A stretch of 64,000 nt of DNA, taken from assembly GCF_001640025.1 (NCBI RefSeq), contig NC_031672.1, positions 372,001 to 436,000 of the forward strand, in the 5' to 3' direction. Numbering within the stretch: the stretch's first letter is position 1; the number at the start of each line of letters is the position of its first letter. Positions 11,910 to 23,463 of this stretch are shown here, piece after piece. Origin of the DNA: Sugiyamaella lignohabitans (taxonomy: Eukaryota; Ascomycota; Dipodascomycetes; Dipodascales; Trichomonascaceae). Below the pieces are notes generated by a model, which was given only the letters and a program-made list of their open reading frames with translations, was not told where the DNA came from and made no database searches. A program made the position numbers and the translations under genes.

Positions 11910-12924
11910 ATGGCCACGGTCGCAAGGAGTCTCGTATCGTTTTCCACGAGTAGGTCGGCCTCGAAGACGGTTCGTGGAGTGACAGGCGTTTGCCACTACT
12001 CAGTTAAGACGCCGTGCTCAGTACCAACGAGTCGCTTGTTAACATCAGCTCTGCAAAATATCAGTCATGAAGACCACAATGAAAGACATATCGACCTGGA
12101 AAAACAGGCTCGTACGGCCAATCTCGGGAAAAGTATGTAATTGATCCAGCGGTCCTAATTATCATTAGCATGGACATGAAATACTAACAATTGCAGTGAT
12201 TGAAGTGATCAAAGACCATGTGCCTGACATGATAAATTCCGTGCTGCCGAAACAGATCCTGTCCAACGATATCACTTTAAACGTGCTTCCCGACTCTCAT
12301 CCACATATCCCAGCTGTGGTTGGTAGAGTGCCTTATGCAACAACAGTCAAACTGCTACAGTTTCTCGTCACCACGCTCTTAATCCCACCGAGCTCGAAAC
12401 TCATGATCCTGTCAGCACGAACAGACTCTCACCCATCCATTTTCCGCTATTCCTACTATCGAGCTCACGATACCGCCAAAGAACCACAAAAAGACGAACA
12501 ACACAGCCGGCCAACGACGACAGATCCTGATCAAGAAGCAGGTCATCATGGCCATCACCATCACCGACTGACCCAATCACAAGCAGTTAAATCGCGACTG
12601 TCGTCAGGATTACCACCTCGATTCATAGTGTACTGGAGAACAGTGTCACCAGAAGACTACGAAATGAAGACGCGAACCAGTTCGTCATCAAAAGACGAAG
12701 ACACGACCGAATACTTCCCGTACTCCTGGTCTTCTTCTCTCACGAAAGAAGTCGACGCACTCAAAATCGCCCGCTCCCTAGGAATCCTGCCACACGAGTA
12801 CCCCGTCCTCACGGGCATCTTCGAATTCGACTTCGACGACACCTGCACCTCAATCATCACCCACACCATCACCGACCTCGAATACCTCACAAAACCCACC
12901 TCCGAGTGCGTCAACCCGGCCTAA
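11910..12924 (+). CDS. Unrecognised spliced gene, probably mitochondrial
   Basis: Exons 11910-12132 and 12197-12924. The 64-nt intron has donor GTATGT, branch TACTAACA and acceptor TTGCAG. The product is 316 residues. I start at ATG 11910 because the residues that follow (MATVARSLVSFSTSRSASKT) are rich in Arg, Ser and Thr without acids, like a mitochondrial presequence; the frame is open upstream to ATG 11832. The middle has a low-complexity Glu/His-rich insert (HHGHHHH). The end (GIFEFDFDDTCTSIITHTITDLEYL) has a strand pattern vaguely like NTF2-type folds, which is weak. I cannot name a family or function. A full GC foldback element starts 53 bp after the stop. Confidence 0.75.
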
Positions 12925-12977
12925 TCTCTGTAAATACCTGTAAATATATTACCCCTCTCTTTCTCCGGACGGGGACC

Positions 12978-13115
12978 TGCCTCCGGCGGCTGGGGCTCCG
13001 CCCCAGACCCTGGTTGTGCTCCGCTTCGCGGAGCGACTGGACCCTCCACGAAAACGACTCGAGCAAAGCGAGAGGAGCTGCAGGGTCTGGGGCGGAGCCC
13101 CAGCCGCCGGAGGCA
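12978..13115 (-). repeat. Full-length GC foldback element (138 bp)
   Basis: Left arm GCGGAG type, right arm CTCGAG type (gagcaaagcgag), loops TCC in both. Flanks ggggacc and gaccccc. It lies between the converging 3' ends of the spliced mitochondrial candidate and KSP1. Confidence 0.92.
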
Positions 13116-13133
13116 GACCCCCTCCCAGATAGA

Positions 13134-13160
13134 GCCGACTTGGCGAAGCGAGAGGAGCAG
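13134..13160 (-). repeat. Remnant of a GC foldback arm tip
   Basis: Only the tip segment (ccgact..gcgaagcgagaggagca) remains, without head or stem. Confidence 0.55.
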
Positions 13161-13275
13161 AAGGGGAGTAGGATATAAATATTTATTTTTATTTATATAT
13201 GAAAGTATGCACAGAAGGGGAGAGGGGGTGATGGAGGTAGTGGGTGAATGTCCAATAAATAGTTGGGGGCATGAG

Positions 13276-15441
13276 TTACTCGACCCAGTGGGGGTACACC
13301 CAGGACTGGCCCGGGGTCGGGTGGGATTTGCCAGCGATGGCTGGCAGACGCGACTTTGTGGCCATTGGTTTGATGCTGACGGCAGATGTTTCTTTGCTGG
13401 CCATGGCATCATCCAAACGTTGACTGTTGCTACCGCTAACAGATGTCACAGTCCCGGTTCCAGCGGGGACTGCATTGCGTAGCTTGTTGTAGTAAAAGTC
13501 GTCTTCCACAAAGTCGGCGTCGTCGTCGTCTTCAAAGTCAATGTCGCTCCAGCTCTTGCCGAGATTAAGGAAATCTCGCACTGGAGGAGCCGACGACGCG
13601 AGGAATGCGGTTTTGCGTCGTTCTGGTGACGCTCCTTGAACAATCATTTTCGGAATCGTCATGTTCGAAGGGGTGAACGAAGCGGATGCTCCGTTGAAAG
13701 TAAACCGTTGACTGGGTAGTGAAGCTTCTTCCAAAGTAGTTGACTTTACCAATGAAGGAACCGACGAGATTGACGAGTCGGAACCAGAGCCAGCTCTTTC
13801 ATTACTGGTTGGAACAGCTCGGGCTCCACCGTTTATAATGTTGCTGTTATTGTGACCAGAGTTAAGTGATAGCTTGTTGAAAGAGCCACTCAATTCACCG
13901 TCCATAGCAAAAACATCTTCGTGATGTTCGTCGTCAATAATACTGTTGGTGCTGCCATCACTGCCGCGACGACTGCGACTGGCAGAGGAAGTCGAAGATT
14001 CCAACAGGCCCGATTCGTCGTCCTCGCCAACAGACTGCATTGGGAAACCGCTTCCATTACCGCCTCTTGCGGAAAGCACAAAAGACAGGTTCGAAGGAGT
14101 CTTGACTTTGCTGTTGGGGAAAAAGCCATTCTCTCGAGTCGGCGGTGTGAACTGCATAGTACGATTCCAATCGAGATCCTGTCGCAAGGGCGAGTGGTTG
14201 ACAAGACCGGTAGGTGTACGGAAAGGCTGTCTATTAGTGGTGGTACTAATAAAGTCTTGTGGCACAGCAAGAGATTCCTGGAAAATAGCCAATGGCGAAG
14301 GAGCATGGTGGGGACCAGGAGTCTTGGTAGCAAAAGGCTCATGCTCGCCATTAGCAGCAGAAATGGAACCTCCGTGGACAGTAGCAAGAGCACCAGAAGA
14401 AGCCTTGACAAAACCGCCTACCACGGTATCGTCGTTATCCTCAAAATCATCATTATTTTTTGTCGTTTTTTCATTATTGCTTTGTTGTTCATATTCATTA
14501 ATTTCATTATCGTTCAAATTCAAACCAAACTCATCGTCGTCATAAACGTCCTCGTCTTCATAATATTCGTCGGTAGTCCACATGCGAACAGCCAACAACT
14601 CCTTTCTCAATTTACTAAGACTTCGGTTGTCGGGATCCATAGTCAGACAGTGACGAAGAGCGGCAAATACATCTTCCGAAAGGCTTGGGAAAATATCAAA
14701 AAGTGCTTCACGAGCAGTAGCAAAGTCAAGGAACAACTTATCCTTTTGTGAAGCAACAGTAAAAGGATTTCTACCAAACAAGATATTGAGCAAGCAAATA
14801 CCTAGAGCCCAAATATCGGCCTTTTCGGCGTCATATTCCTTTGTATTTGCTTGATCAAACAGTTCAGGAGCCATATAGCGCTCGCTGCCAATACCAAACT
14901 CTCCGTTGATTTTGGTACAGGTAGCAAGACCCCAATCGGCCAGCTTGACAGATCCGTCATTTCCAATAAGAATATTCTCAGGCTTAATGTCTCGGTGGTA
15001 GACACCTTTGCTGTGGCAATATTCTACAGAATCGATCAATTGGAGCATAAAATCAAGTACGCAATTTTGTTCTCTAGGTCCACGTCCCGCCTTAATAGCT
15101 TCGTACAAATCACCGGGTGCACAATATTCGAGAACCAAATAGGCCTTGGAGTTCTCATCAAAGAAGTCAATCAACTGTACAATATTAGGGTGATTTCCTA
15201 ATCGCTTGTGCATTTCCACTTCATAAAGGGCTTCTTCATAAACAGCACAGTTGGATGACTTGGTAATGCACTTGATAGCTACCAGACTTCCATCGCCGCC
15301 AATATCCTTGGCTAAAGACACAACTCCATAAGAACCTTTGTTGATGTCGGCAATAATCTGGTATCTACCATTGAGAAGAGATTTCGATGGAGACGCGGAT
15401 GTCTGAGATTGAGTTGGAGGCTTTTCAGTAATAGCTGGCAT
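13276..15441 (-). CDS. KSP1: Ser/Thr protein kinase of the Ksp1/Ran1 family
   Basis: 721 residues: a catalytic domain at about 27-285 followed by a long acidic, Ser/Asn-rich tail. The glycine loop NKGSYGVVSLAKD, Lys57 in VAIKC, HRDIKPEN (149-156) and APE (191-193) are all present. The Mg loop is DWG (169-171) rather than DFG, as in yeast Ksp1. Ksp1 acts under TORC1/PKA in nutrient signalling, filamentous growth and control of autophagy; carrying that role here is inference. The ATG context is clear. No frame disruption. The closest alternatives are the related Sks1/Vhs1 kinases. Confidence 0.85.
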   Translation of the reverse strand: MPAITEKPPTQSQTSASPSKSLLNGRYQIIADINKGSYGVVSLAKDIGGDGSLVAIKCITKSSNCAVYEEALYEVEMHKRLGNHPNIVQLIDFFDENSKAYLVLEYCAPGDLYEAIKAGRGPREQNCVLDFMLQLIDSVEYCHSKGVYHRDIKPENILIGNDGSVKLADWGLATCTKINGEFGIGSERYMAPELFDQANTKEYDAEKADIWALGICLLNILFGRNPFTVASQKDKLFLDFATAREALFDIFPSLSEDVFAALRHCLTMDPDNRSLSKLRKELLAVRMWTTDEYYEDEDVYDDDEFGLNLNDNEINEYEQQSNNEKTTKNNDDFEDNDDTVVGGFVKASSGALATVHGGSISAANGEHEPFATKTPGPHHAPSPLAIFQESLAVPQDFISTTTNRQPFRTPTGLVNHSPLRQDLDWNRTMQFTPPTRENGFFPNSKVKTPSNLSFVLSARGGNGSGFPMQSVGEDDESGLLESSTSSASRSRRGSDGSTNSIIDDEHHEDVFAMDGELSGSFNKLSLNSGHNNSNIINGGARAVPTSNERAGSGSDSSISSVPSLVKSTTLEEASLPSQRFTFNGASASFTPSNMTIPKMIVQGASPERRKTAFLASSAPPVRDFLNLGKSWSDIDFEDDDDADFVEDDFYYNKLRNAVPAGTGTVTSVSGSNSQRLDDAMASKETSAVSIKPMATKSRLPAIAGKSHPTPGQSWVYPHWVE

Positions 15442-16944
15442 TCTGCTGGTGACTTGTATAGTTCTAACTCTTTAGTTTTTAAGAAATTTGGCACGCCAAA
15501 AATAAAAAAATTGGAATAAATAATGCAAAAAGAAGAGAATATAAAACAAGTTCGACTTGTTTGTTAAAACGATACCAAATTAAACCAAGTCAACCAGGTG
15601 AACCTGAAAAGACAAGAAGTCTAAAAGCAAATGACCAAAACACACACACAAAAGAGATCCAGCAATTCCACACACAACACTCGACAGAACCGAACTGGAT
15701 ACGAAAGACACTGGCTAGTTTTTCTTTTCAAAGACTCATAAAATCAGTAGTTGAACAAAGTTGTGTAGAATGAGTAGACACACTCAGCAGAATTGAGTTT
15801 GGGGTAGAATAGGAAATTTGTGGGTTTGAGACGAGGAATGGTTCGTGTGATTGCAATGTGTTGATAGAGCTGATATAGATACCGATATGCCGATAAGCAG
15901 TTGCTTTAAAAAATAAAGTTGTAATAACAGTTGGGTTCACAGGATATGCCGGTGTCCGTATAGGTCAATACGTCAATATAGGGACGGTACAAATACGACT
16001 TGGCGGATAATCGGATGTCGCTATATAGTAGGCTCTACACTCTCAGTAGTACACTATCAGTAGTAGTTGAACACAGAAACAGCAGCTAGCAAACTATCAG
16101 TAGGGTGATACCACGCTATCTGTAAACGATCAAGGCAACCAAAGTACCAAATAAATGAAATGCAAAATGTAGAGACAAACCAAGTCAATCAAAGTTCTCA
16201 ACACAAAACAGTTGAGTTGTTTGTCGATGAGAGCTGATGAAGATAAGGTGTTGTGTTGTGTTATGACCTAGAGGCGGTACAATAGCAGACTAATAAATAT
16301 TCCGATAGATAGCAAGATAACTAACCACGAAATAGAAATAACCTGGCAAAGAAGATAATAAAAAAAACTCTAGAGACGAAACAATAATAAACTGTAACGG
16401 TCGCAGACAACTTCTGTTGACACACTATTTGAATAAGCAGCGGAGAAGAAGCCAAAAATAGCGAACAAAAACAACCAAAAAAAAAATAATAAAGGAAAGA
16501 ACCGATTCACAAAAGCAGTCTAACAAAACGTGACAGATGGGAAAAAAAGGATTAAAAAAACGGAGATGGAGAAATAGGAGGATGAAAGAAGTCAAACGTC
16601 AGAAGACGACAGTTTTGGTGGTTGGGTTGAAACAAGTCAGATTAGGGCCCGATGGTGGGTTTATTAGGGGCCTGGCATGGCGATAATGGCATATATGCAC
16701 AAGGCAAGACAAGGACGGCTTAGTGTGGTGCCGCTGCCCGGCTGCAGTAATATGTAGGAGGTAGTGGTAATCAGAACCAAATGGAACGATTGCGCGACCA
16801 CCCACCGAAGGGGCCAGAAGCCATGCTGCTGCAGCGAGAGGGGTCGACCGTTACGGAGGAGGTGCCGGGGTCAGGGTACGTTCCTGATAGCTAATCTTGG
16901 GCTATCACTATCATGTAGGGTTGGTAATAGGGTAGGGGTGGGTG

Positions 16945-17098
16945 TGCCTCCGGCGGCTGGGGCTCTGCCCCAGACCCCGTGGCTCCTCTCGCTTCGCTCG
17001 AGTCGGTTTTGGGGTGGAGGGGGGAGGCGTCCCGGTAGAAAAACTCCTGCGAAGCAGGAGCTACGGGGTCTGGGGCAAAGCCCCAGCCGCCGGAGGCA
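16945..17098 (+). repeat. Two-arm GC foldback element (154 bp)
   Basis: CTCGAG-type arm (loop TCT) on the left, GCAGGAG-type arm (loop TTT) on the right. The linker is longer and G-rich. Confidence 0.9.
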
Positions 17099-17775
17099 CG
17101 AGGAGGCCGAGCTGGTGGGAATAGGGTAGGGCGGGGCGAGATTTCATTTCATCAGTCTACCGGAGGGGGCTAGGGCATGACAATAATATTGGGTTACGTT
17201 GGGAGGGTGGGAATGAGCTAATCAGGCAGGCATAGGAAGCGAGCGAGCGAGCTAAAAGAGCCAAGAGACCTGGCAAAAAGCGGGAAGAATGAGCTGGAAA
17301 CCCTGGTCCTAACAGGGGTAGAAACGAGTAAAGCGGGAAAATACGGATTCTACGGACACCAGACGGCTCCACCGGTCAGTCAGCCAGTCACTGGCAGCGA
17401 GCGAGTGAGGCGGCCGGACGAACAACAACGGACGACCGGCGACTGAACCTGTTCAACGACCACCAGCAACCCAGTCGAAATATCGTCGGGAGTTGTTGGG
17501 ACAGGCGGCCGACAACTCGTTTGTTTGTTGTGGTCGTGTGGTGCAATTTGTCAGGGTAAGGGCCGGGATGTACCTGGTTACGGATACCAGATACGGGAGA
17601 CGAGAGGGGAGGTGGGGAATCAGTCATCGCTGCCCCTCTATCTCTATACGGTTACCCTGGAGAAAGCTCTAGAACGACCGATAGACCAAACAGGAAGCTT
17701 AAAACAGGAGATGGACGCATCGCTAGATCAGGTCTGATTTTCAGGGCGGGGGGCCGGTCCGAGTCCGGGGGGACA

Positions 17776-17913
17776 TGCCTCCGGCGGCTGGGGCTACGCC
17801 CCAGACCCCGTTGCTCCTCTCGCTGCGTTCGAGTCGGTTCCGTCGACGGTCCCAGCAATCTCCTGCGAAGCAGGAGCAACGGGGTCTGGGGCAGAGCCCC
17901 AGCCGCCGGAGGC
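17776..17913 (+). repeat. Full-length GC foldback element (138 bp)
   Basis: CTCGAG-type arm (loop TAC) and GCAGGAG-type arm (loop TCT). The linker matches gttccgtcgacggtcccagc. The right terminus is altered (ggaggctgca). Confidence 0.92.
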
Positions 17914-17995
17914 TGCACCTCCCGGCAGCTGATAAGGTTGGCGATGCCGATACCGGTGTGCAGATGGTGTGATCAGGGGGGACAACGGGTGCTGC

Positions 17996-18065
17996 TGCCT
18001 CCGGCGGCTGGGGCGTTGCCCCAGACCCCGTGGCTCCTGCTTCGCAGGAGATGGCTGGGACCGTG
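17996..18065 (+). repeat. Truncated GC foldback element
   Basis: GCAGGAG-type arm (loop GTT) followed by the first part of the linker (ggctgggaccg), after which similarity stops. It is a full element that has lost its CTCGAG half. Confidence 0.88.
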
Positions 18066-18970
18066 GGGTGGGTGTTGAGGGTGGGTTTTGTGGGTTGGTG
18101 GTGGTGAACAGGGGTTGAGTAGTGCTGGAATTGACTCGCCGGATTTGACTGATTGCAAAATTTTTTCACGCTAGACCGGCAGGAGGAGGAGGAGGAGCGA
18201 CAGGAGCGATAGGAGTGGCATGGGTATCATGGCGGATCAGTTTCTGCATCCAGACGGTGCAGCTGTTATCGGGCCGATAGCCCGACTAGCTGCTGCTGGT
18301 GCTGCCGCTGGTACCTAATCGCAGTGCTTTATCGGTGCCTGCTGCTGCAGTCCTGCTCCCCTTAGATTTGTTGTGTCATGGCAAACTCTAATACCGGCTT
18401 ATCATAGTAGTCGTAGTTGTAGAAGAAGTAGTGAGAGCAGTGAGAACAGGAGATTTCACGTCTAACAGGGTGAACTGGTCATTAAGGCCACATATGCCGC
18501 TATCTGTTTCGGTTGTGCACATGATGACGTTAAACCGTGGCAGTTTGAGCGATCGCCAGTAACCCCTCTTCGCTAGATCACCAGAGGCTAAAAGCATCGA
18601 GTCTAGCTCGGACCTGCACTTAGCTAGCAACCAAACTGAAAAATTTTTTTCAAATAATTGTCATTAAATTTTATTATTTCCCATCGAACGTTATCGAATT
18701 ACATCGGGCTCGAAGTCAATTTTTCAGCTTGCATTCATCGTATGTCGCATCCACCTCCGAAATAATTTAATTATCTCATCTGCTCAGTCGATGGGTGCTT
18801 CTGCTGCTGCACCGCACCTGCGACCTCTAGGTCTGCTGCTCTGACAACAACATCGACCCATTTTCCCTGCGCTGTAAGCACATCCGTTTCAAAAATCACT
18901 CAGCCACATCCCCAGGCCAGTCATGTAAACAAATAAACAAACCCCTCTTCAAACCTGGCACTCCCAAGCA

Positions 18971-19025
18971 AGCTCGCGAAGCGAGCACAACGGGGTCTGG
19001 GGCAGCGCCCCAGCCGCCGGAGGCA
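18971..19025 (-). repeat. Solo GC foldback arm
   Basis: Inverted arm, loop GCT, GCGAGC-type tip, followed by a cagcccg flank. Confidence 0.88.
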
Positions 19026-19259
19026 CCAGCCCGTTCCCAGTAACAGTAAACGGAAATTAGAGTTGAAAAAATTCTCATCAAACGCTACCCCCATGCCACT
19101 AATCCCAATCTATTTGTTGGGGAACTGGCTAAAACGCGGGGTACATGTGTATTCTGCACATATACGGCACTCCATCGTGTGCCAAATCTCCGCTAAATTC
19201 CACGTGCTCGAACCTAGTCCCGTCTCGTCGAGGGGGGTTTGTGTCGGGGGTTTCGGACG

Positions 19260-19313
19260 GCCTCCGGCGGCTGGGGCGCTGCCCCAGACCCCGTTGTGCT
19301 CGCTTCGCGAGCT
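19260..19313 (+). repeat. Solo GC foldback arm
   Basis: Loop GCT and GCGAGC-type tip, identical in type to the arm at 18971. Both are bordered by agcttgctt/caagcaagct, so the two face away from each other as a near mirror. Confidence 0.88.
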
Positions 19314-20413
19314 TGCTTGGGGGTCGGAGTTTGTGTCGGAGAGTGTGTGCGTGTGGAGATCTGCTGTATTCTTGCTACGAGTGGGGTTCGACATTTTCTG
19401 TTGCTCCTAAGCTCAGCAAGATAATTAACCCCACCTCGGTTTCTATTATGAGCCAATAAGCGCTCTTCAGACTTCGAGCATTTTAAAACTGACAGGTAAG
19501 TTGGTGGCTAGGACACTGTCTACCCTGTAAAGCACCCCAGTCTACTCCAGCAGTAGAAGTGAATTCCTACTTGGTACCATATAAGCTGTAGTTGCCAGTC
19601 AAATGACATGCCCCCTTCGTTCAAGATAAATTATTCCTTAAAGGCTAGTTATAATTAGATAGTAGAATGTAATCTATAGGCCTTAATGAGCCAGGATGAC
19701 TCCGAGGCAGACGAAACATGGCGCCTGTTATTACAACCTGCTGTAATTCAGACAGGCACATATGGCATATCATTCACATCAGAACCAAGTCTCGGCAAAA
19801 AGGAACTATTCCAAACTCTGAAGTGTGCTGAGTTAAAGCTAAGTTACAGCATGGGTCAACAGGACCCCTGATCGCTGGCCATGCAGCACTACCCCTGGTT
19901 TATCCACATAGGTATCTATGCGGCTTATGATAATGCAGTCAGATGCGAGATAAACTGGACCGGCCTGGTTGGTTTCGAGAGTCGGTGTGAGACATAGCCT
20001 GGTTTATTATTTTACAATTTTCAGTTTGTACGAGTTTGATACCTGGTACGGAGTTAAATCCTTGAAAATTGTAGCTTCTTTCTCGAGTTGATATGCGTTT
20101 GCTAAACCGAGAGTTTATTTTGAGATCCGCAATCCATAGTGGTTATAAATAACATAAACTATTGTAATACTAAACTGATCTGGTAGACAGGATAGGAGCA
20201 GAGTGCTCAGAAGTTACTATTTTGTGGTAGATTTTAGGATTGAAATATTTATTTATTTAGAGGAATCTATAACATTGCATGGCAGCCATACACCTGAGAA
20301 AGCATGCGTTCAGAAGCATTGAAGACCTTTCCGTCTCACAACCACTTCAGTCTTTCTCACCAACCCTGCTATATCGAGCTACTAAACCCCAGCAGCTACC
20401 GATTCCCCCTCGC

Positions 20414-20469
20414 CGCTCGCGAAGCGAGCACAACCAGGGTCTGGGGCGGAGCCCCAGCCGCCGGAGGCA
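20414..20469 (-). repeat. Solo GC foldback arm
   Basis: Inverted arm, loop TCC, GCGAGC-type tip, right flank gaccccacc. Confidence 0.88.
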
Positions 20470-20837
20470 GACCCCACCTGCCCAAACTCCTCCGAACACA
20501 CCCGTACCTGGTTTATATTTGCCACATTGCAGTGTAAGAACCCCAAATGTCACAGTGGGTCTAGAGTAGTAGCGACAGGACGGGCGCCGGAATCGCAGCA
20601 GCTAGTGGCGATAACGCCACTGAAGCCGCATGTTCAGAGATGCTTATCGTTGCTGGGTTTGGTCAGATAATAGAGTCTGCCGCACTGGGTTTCTTTATTC
20701 GGGACGATCAAAGAAGAAGAACAATTTATTTATCGAGTTGCCCTGGCGGTATCAGTTGTTGAGTTATATTCATATCCAGAACTTGTCAACCTTTTTTTCT
20801 TTTAGTTTGTATTACTGATTGCGGTTGCCACGAAAGG

Positions 20838-21656
20838 ATGCCGTGTCCTATTGTTATCCTGTCAAAGGTTATTGGAACCGTTTCTCTGGGAGTGCTGGCA
20901 GGAGCCAGTACCACCAACTCGTTGGTATCATTGCCCAGCATCTTGACCAACTCATCACTTCAGACAGAGGTTGATGTCCAACAACAAGACACCATTTTGA
21001 CTTCTCTATACCAGACAACTGTTTCCAAGGTCATTTTGCCCTTATCAACAGTGGCATTTGGCTCGCTGGTCAGCGCATACATCCTTGCTCCGCGATCCGG
21101 CCAGCACCCGTACTTGATTTACTCGGCTCTGTCAGTTCCAATTGTTGCTGGTCTGAACTATTTTTATGGCCCCGGTATCAGTTTTAATACTTTATTGAAC
21201 AATTTCTGTGGTTCTCTTTCTGTTGGAAAATGTGACCGAACCAGCTCAACTAAACCCTCCCAAGAAACCGGTTCGCCAGCAGTCGCCAGTGGAGCAGATC
21301 TAACAGAAACCAAGTCTGCCTCGTCTACTTCTGCTGTTTCCAAGTCATCCGAAGACACATCTAGCTCGGATGAACCTTCTCTGCTCGACAACTCAGTTTA
21401 TGCCCATCTGGACCATCCTGATAAGGGCGGATCCGATATCGAACTGTCTTCTGCCTCCAGCAACATTGCCACTCCCGAAGACCAGAGCGAGGACGAGCTT
21501 GCCGGTCAACCGGTCTCTAGTACTACCACCGCCGGCACCAACTACCCCGCGTCGGCGCTGTCCAGCAACCTCAGCAAACTGTCGTTCTACTCATCCATCG
21601 TCTTCCAACTGGCATTCCTCATCTCGACCATCGGAATCTACGGCGATCTCTCCTAA
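20838..21656 (+). CDS. ATG33: Atg33-like mitophagy membrane protein
   Basis: 272 residues. Hydrophobic segments lie at about 7-25, 62-80 and 90-107, followed by a long Ser/Thr/Asp-rich loop (about 130-240) and a last hydrophobic helix ending IGIYGDLS. The arrangement, the PYLIYSALSVP segment and the C-terminal GIYG motif fit Atg33, a mitochondrial outer-membrane protein that promotes mitophagy in yeast at stationary phase. It is longer than S. cerevisiae Atg33 (197 residues), the extra length being in the disordered loop. The start is the first ATG of the frame. The name rests on topology and short motifs, so it is moderately sure. Confidence 0.7.
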   Translation: MPCPIVILSKVIGTVSLGVLAGASTTNSLVSLPSILTNSSLQTEVDVQQQDTILTSLYQTTVSKVILPLSTVAFGSLVSAYILAPRSGQHPYLIYSALSVPIVAGLNYFYGPGISFNTLLNNFCGSLSVGKCDRTSSTKPSQETGSPAVASGADLTETKSASSTSAVSKSSEDTSSSDEPSLLDNSVYAHLDHPDKGGSDIELSSASSNIATPEDQSEDELAGQPVSSTTTAGTNYPASALSSNLSKLSFYSSIVFQLAFLISTIGIYGDLS

Positions 21657-21720
21657 CCGTACCTGCGTATACTATTATTTATTCCAAACTCCATTGAACC
21701 GTCTTCTGGTGGGGCCTGGC

Positions 21721-21782
21721 TGCCTCCGGCGGCTGGGGCTCCGCCCCAGACCCCGCTGCTCCTCTCGCTGCGCTCGAGTCGT
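21721..21782 (+). repeat. Solo GC foldback arm, 3' of ATG33
   Basis: Loop TCC, CTCGAG-type tip (cgctgcgctcgag) with the start of the linker (tcgttg). It begins 64 bp after the stop codon. Confidence 0.88.
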
Positions 21783-21920
21783 TGAGTGGGGGTCCCCAGT
21801 TTTATCTGAGAGCTGAGTGAGGACAATTGGGGAAGTTCAAACGATAGGAACGGGCAAGCGAGCTAGTTGTCGACGCAGGGACCCCTGCCGATACCGCAGC
21901 GATGCCGGACCCCAGCATTT

Positions 21921-21981
21921 CGACTCGAGCGTAGCGAGAGGAGCTACGGGGTCTGGGGCGGAGCCCCAGCCGCCGGAGGCA
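21921..21981 (-). repeat. Solo GC foldback arm
   Basis: Inverted arm, loop TCC, CTCGAG-type tip (gagcgtagcgag). Confidence 0.88.
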
Positions 21982-22053
21982 AGTGGACCCCAGCCAGAAA
22001 ACTTTTCGCCGAGGGGACCGTGCTGGACCCTGCATTGCCGGACCCGTACGTAA

Positions 22054-22114
22054 CGACTCGAGCGGAGCGAGAGGAGCAGCGGGGTCTGGGGCGGAGCCCC
22101 AGCCGCCGGAGGCA
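22054..22114 (-). repeat. Solo GC foldback arm
   Basis: Inverted arm, loop TCC, CTCGAG-type tip (gagcggagcgag). It lies 72 bp from the previous arm in the same orientation. Confidence 0.88.
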
Positions 22115-23353
22115 TGGCCCGACCACCCGGGTCAGCCAGCGGCACCCGAGCCTGTGTGGGGAGAACGAAGGTCGGGTGACGTCACGGCATGCAGGGGCAT
22201 GAAAATGTCAATGCAGGTTTGACGTTGCTCTCAGAATCCATGGTTGGGATGTGCCAAGAGTGGCAGTTGGATGTTTGCTCACCCAGCAGGGATGTGTCGT
22301 TCTGTGTCGTTCTATATAAATATGAATGGGGAAAATAATGGGAAAATTGTTTCAGGAGGTGGTGGAGAAGGGCGTAAGGTGGTGATGGTGGAGCCGACAT
22401 GTGCTGCTGACAGGTGTGATGTTATCGGATTGTATGATGCTTGTAATGCAGACCGAAATTAACTAGCTGCACGGCACGACTGTAAATAATGAGGCGGATA
22501 TGACCCGGGTAGTTTAAAAATCCGAATGATAACGCACCTGAGATATAACACAATTTAGCCAGGCACCAGGGGCGTGTTCTCGTGGGCGGTGGGACGACCA
22601 GTCATCGATTGGCACATTCCACGCAGTCCTGTGTAGTATTATCAACGAAACAAGATGCTGAAACAGGCACATGAATGAAACAAACCGACCGCAAGCTATT
22701 CATTTGCTGTCGTGACTATTTGTAATTTATTATTACACCCCAGACTCGAGAGCCAGCAAAATCTCGGAAAGGTATAAATTTGATATTTGAAACCCGCTTA
22801 TGTTTGTCTTGAAATTAAGCTTTTTTTGCTCCATATCCAAATCATTTATATTGGGGCTTGGGCTGCTGATTATTGCTTTAGGATTTACTCAAAATAGATG
22901 ACTGCCCCTTGCCCCTTCGTATACATGCATGCTCTTGGCATACTATGATGTAAGTTAACATTTTTAATTATTCCTTTTTAATATACACTTAACTGCTATA
23001 TATATGTGGGATATACTGATAATCTCGGTTTTTGATGTTTGTTAGCTGGAAGGTATTATCGCTAATAAGAGAAATTGGTGTATTGGATGGCGCTATATTT
23101 TGGCGTTGGTCCTGTAATATCACCTTTGGTCACCGGATCTCTTTTATTTAATAGATGTTGTTATGTTTAATTTATATGAAGAAAAAAAGCATTGTTGCTT
23201 ATAGATATTGGAAGGTAAGTGAAATTGCGAGGGTGCGGTTTGAGCAGGTTCATGTGGCTCATGTGCAATGGAGCGGGGCTTCAACTGTGGATTAATTTTT
23301 TTTGACGAGCTGGCAGTGCCAGAATTATACCAAACTAATACCCAATTGCTGCT

Positions 23354-23463
23354 GTGCTCTGCTACTGCTCTGATATTGATACCGGCGCTGATGCTGGTGC
23401 TGGTGCTGGTGCTCTGCTACTGCTCTGATATTGATACCGGCGCTGATGCTGGTGCTGGTGCTG
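23354..23463. repeat. Two tandem copies of a 55-bp unit
   Basis: The unit starts GTGCTCTGCTACTG and repeats with period 55, nearly without change. It contains a GGTGCT run. It lies about 300 bp upstream of the GT41 start codon. Confidence 0.85.

Larger units (their letters stand above)
15442..20837. other. Large gene-poor region with KSP1 leader and GC repeats
   Basis: No supported gene in 5.4 kb. The first 1.2 kb is A-rich and purine-rich on the plus strand and probably holds the KSP1 promoter and leader. ACTATCAGTAG occurs at 16053 and 16103. A Gly/Glu-like GGA run lies near 18180. Six repeat loci lie between 16945 and 20469. A 61-codon frame at 19686-19871 (+) has no recognisable family. 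Confidence 0.6.

Noticed and set aside
13921..14751. 276-codon plus-strand frame inside KSP1
   Set aside because: Antisense shadow of the low-complexity KSP1 tail.
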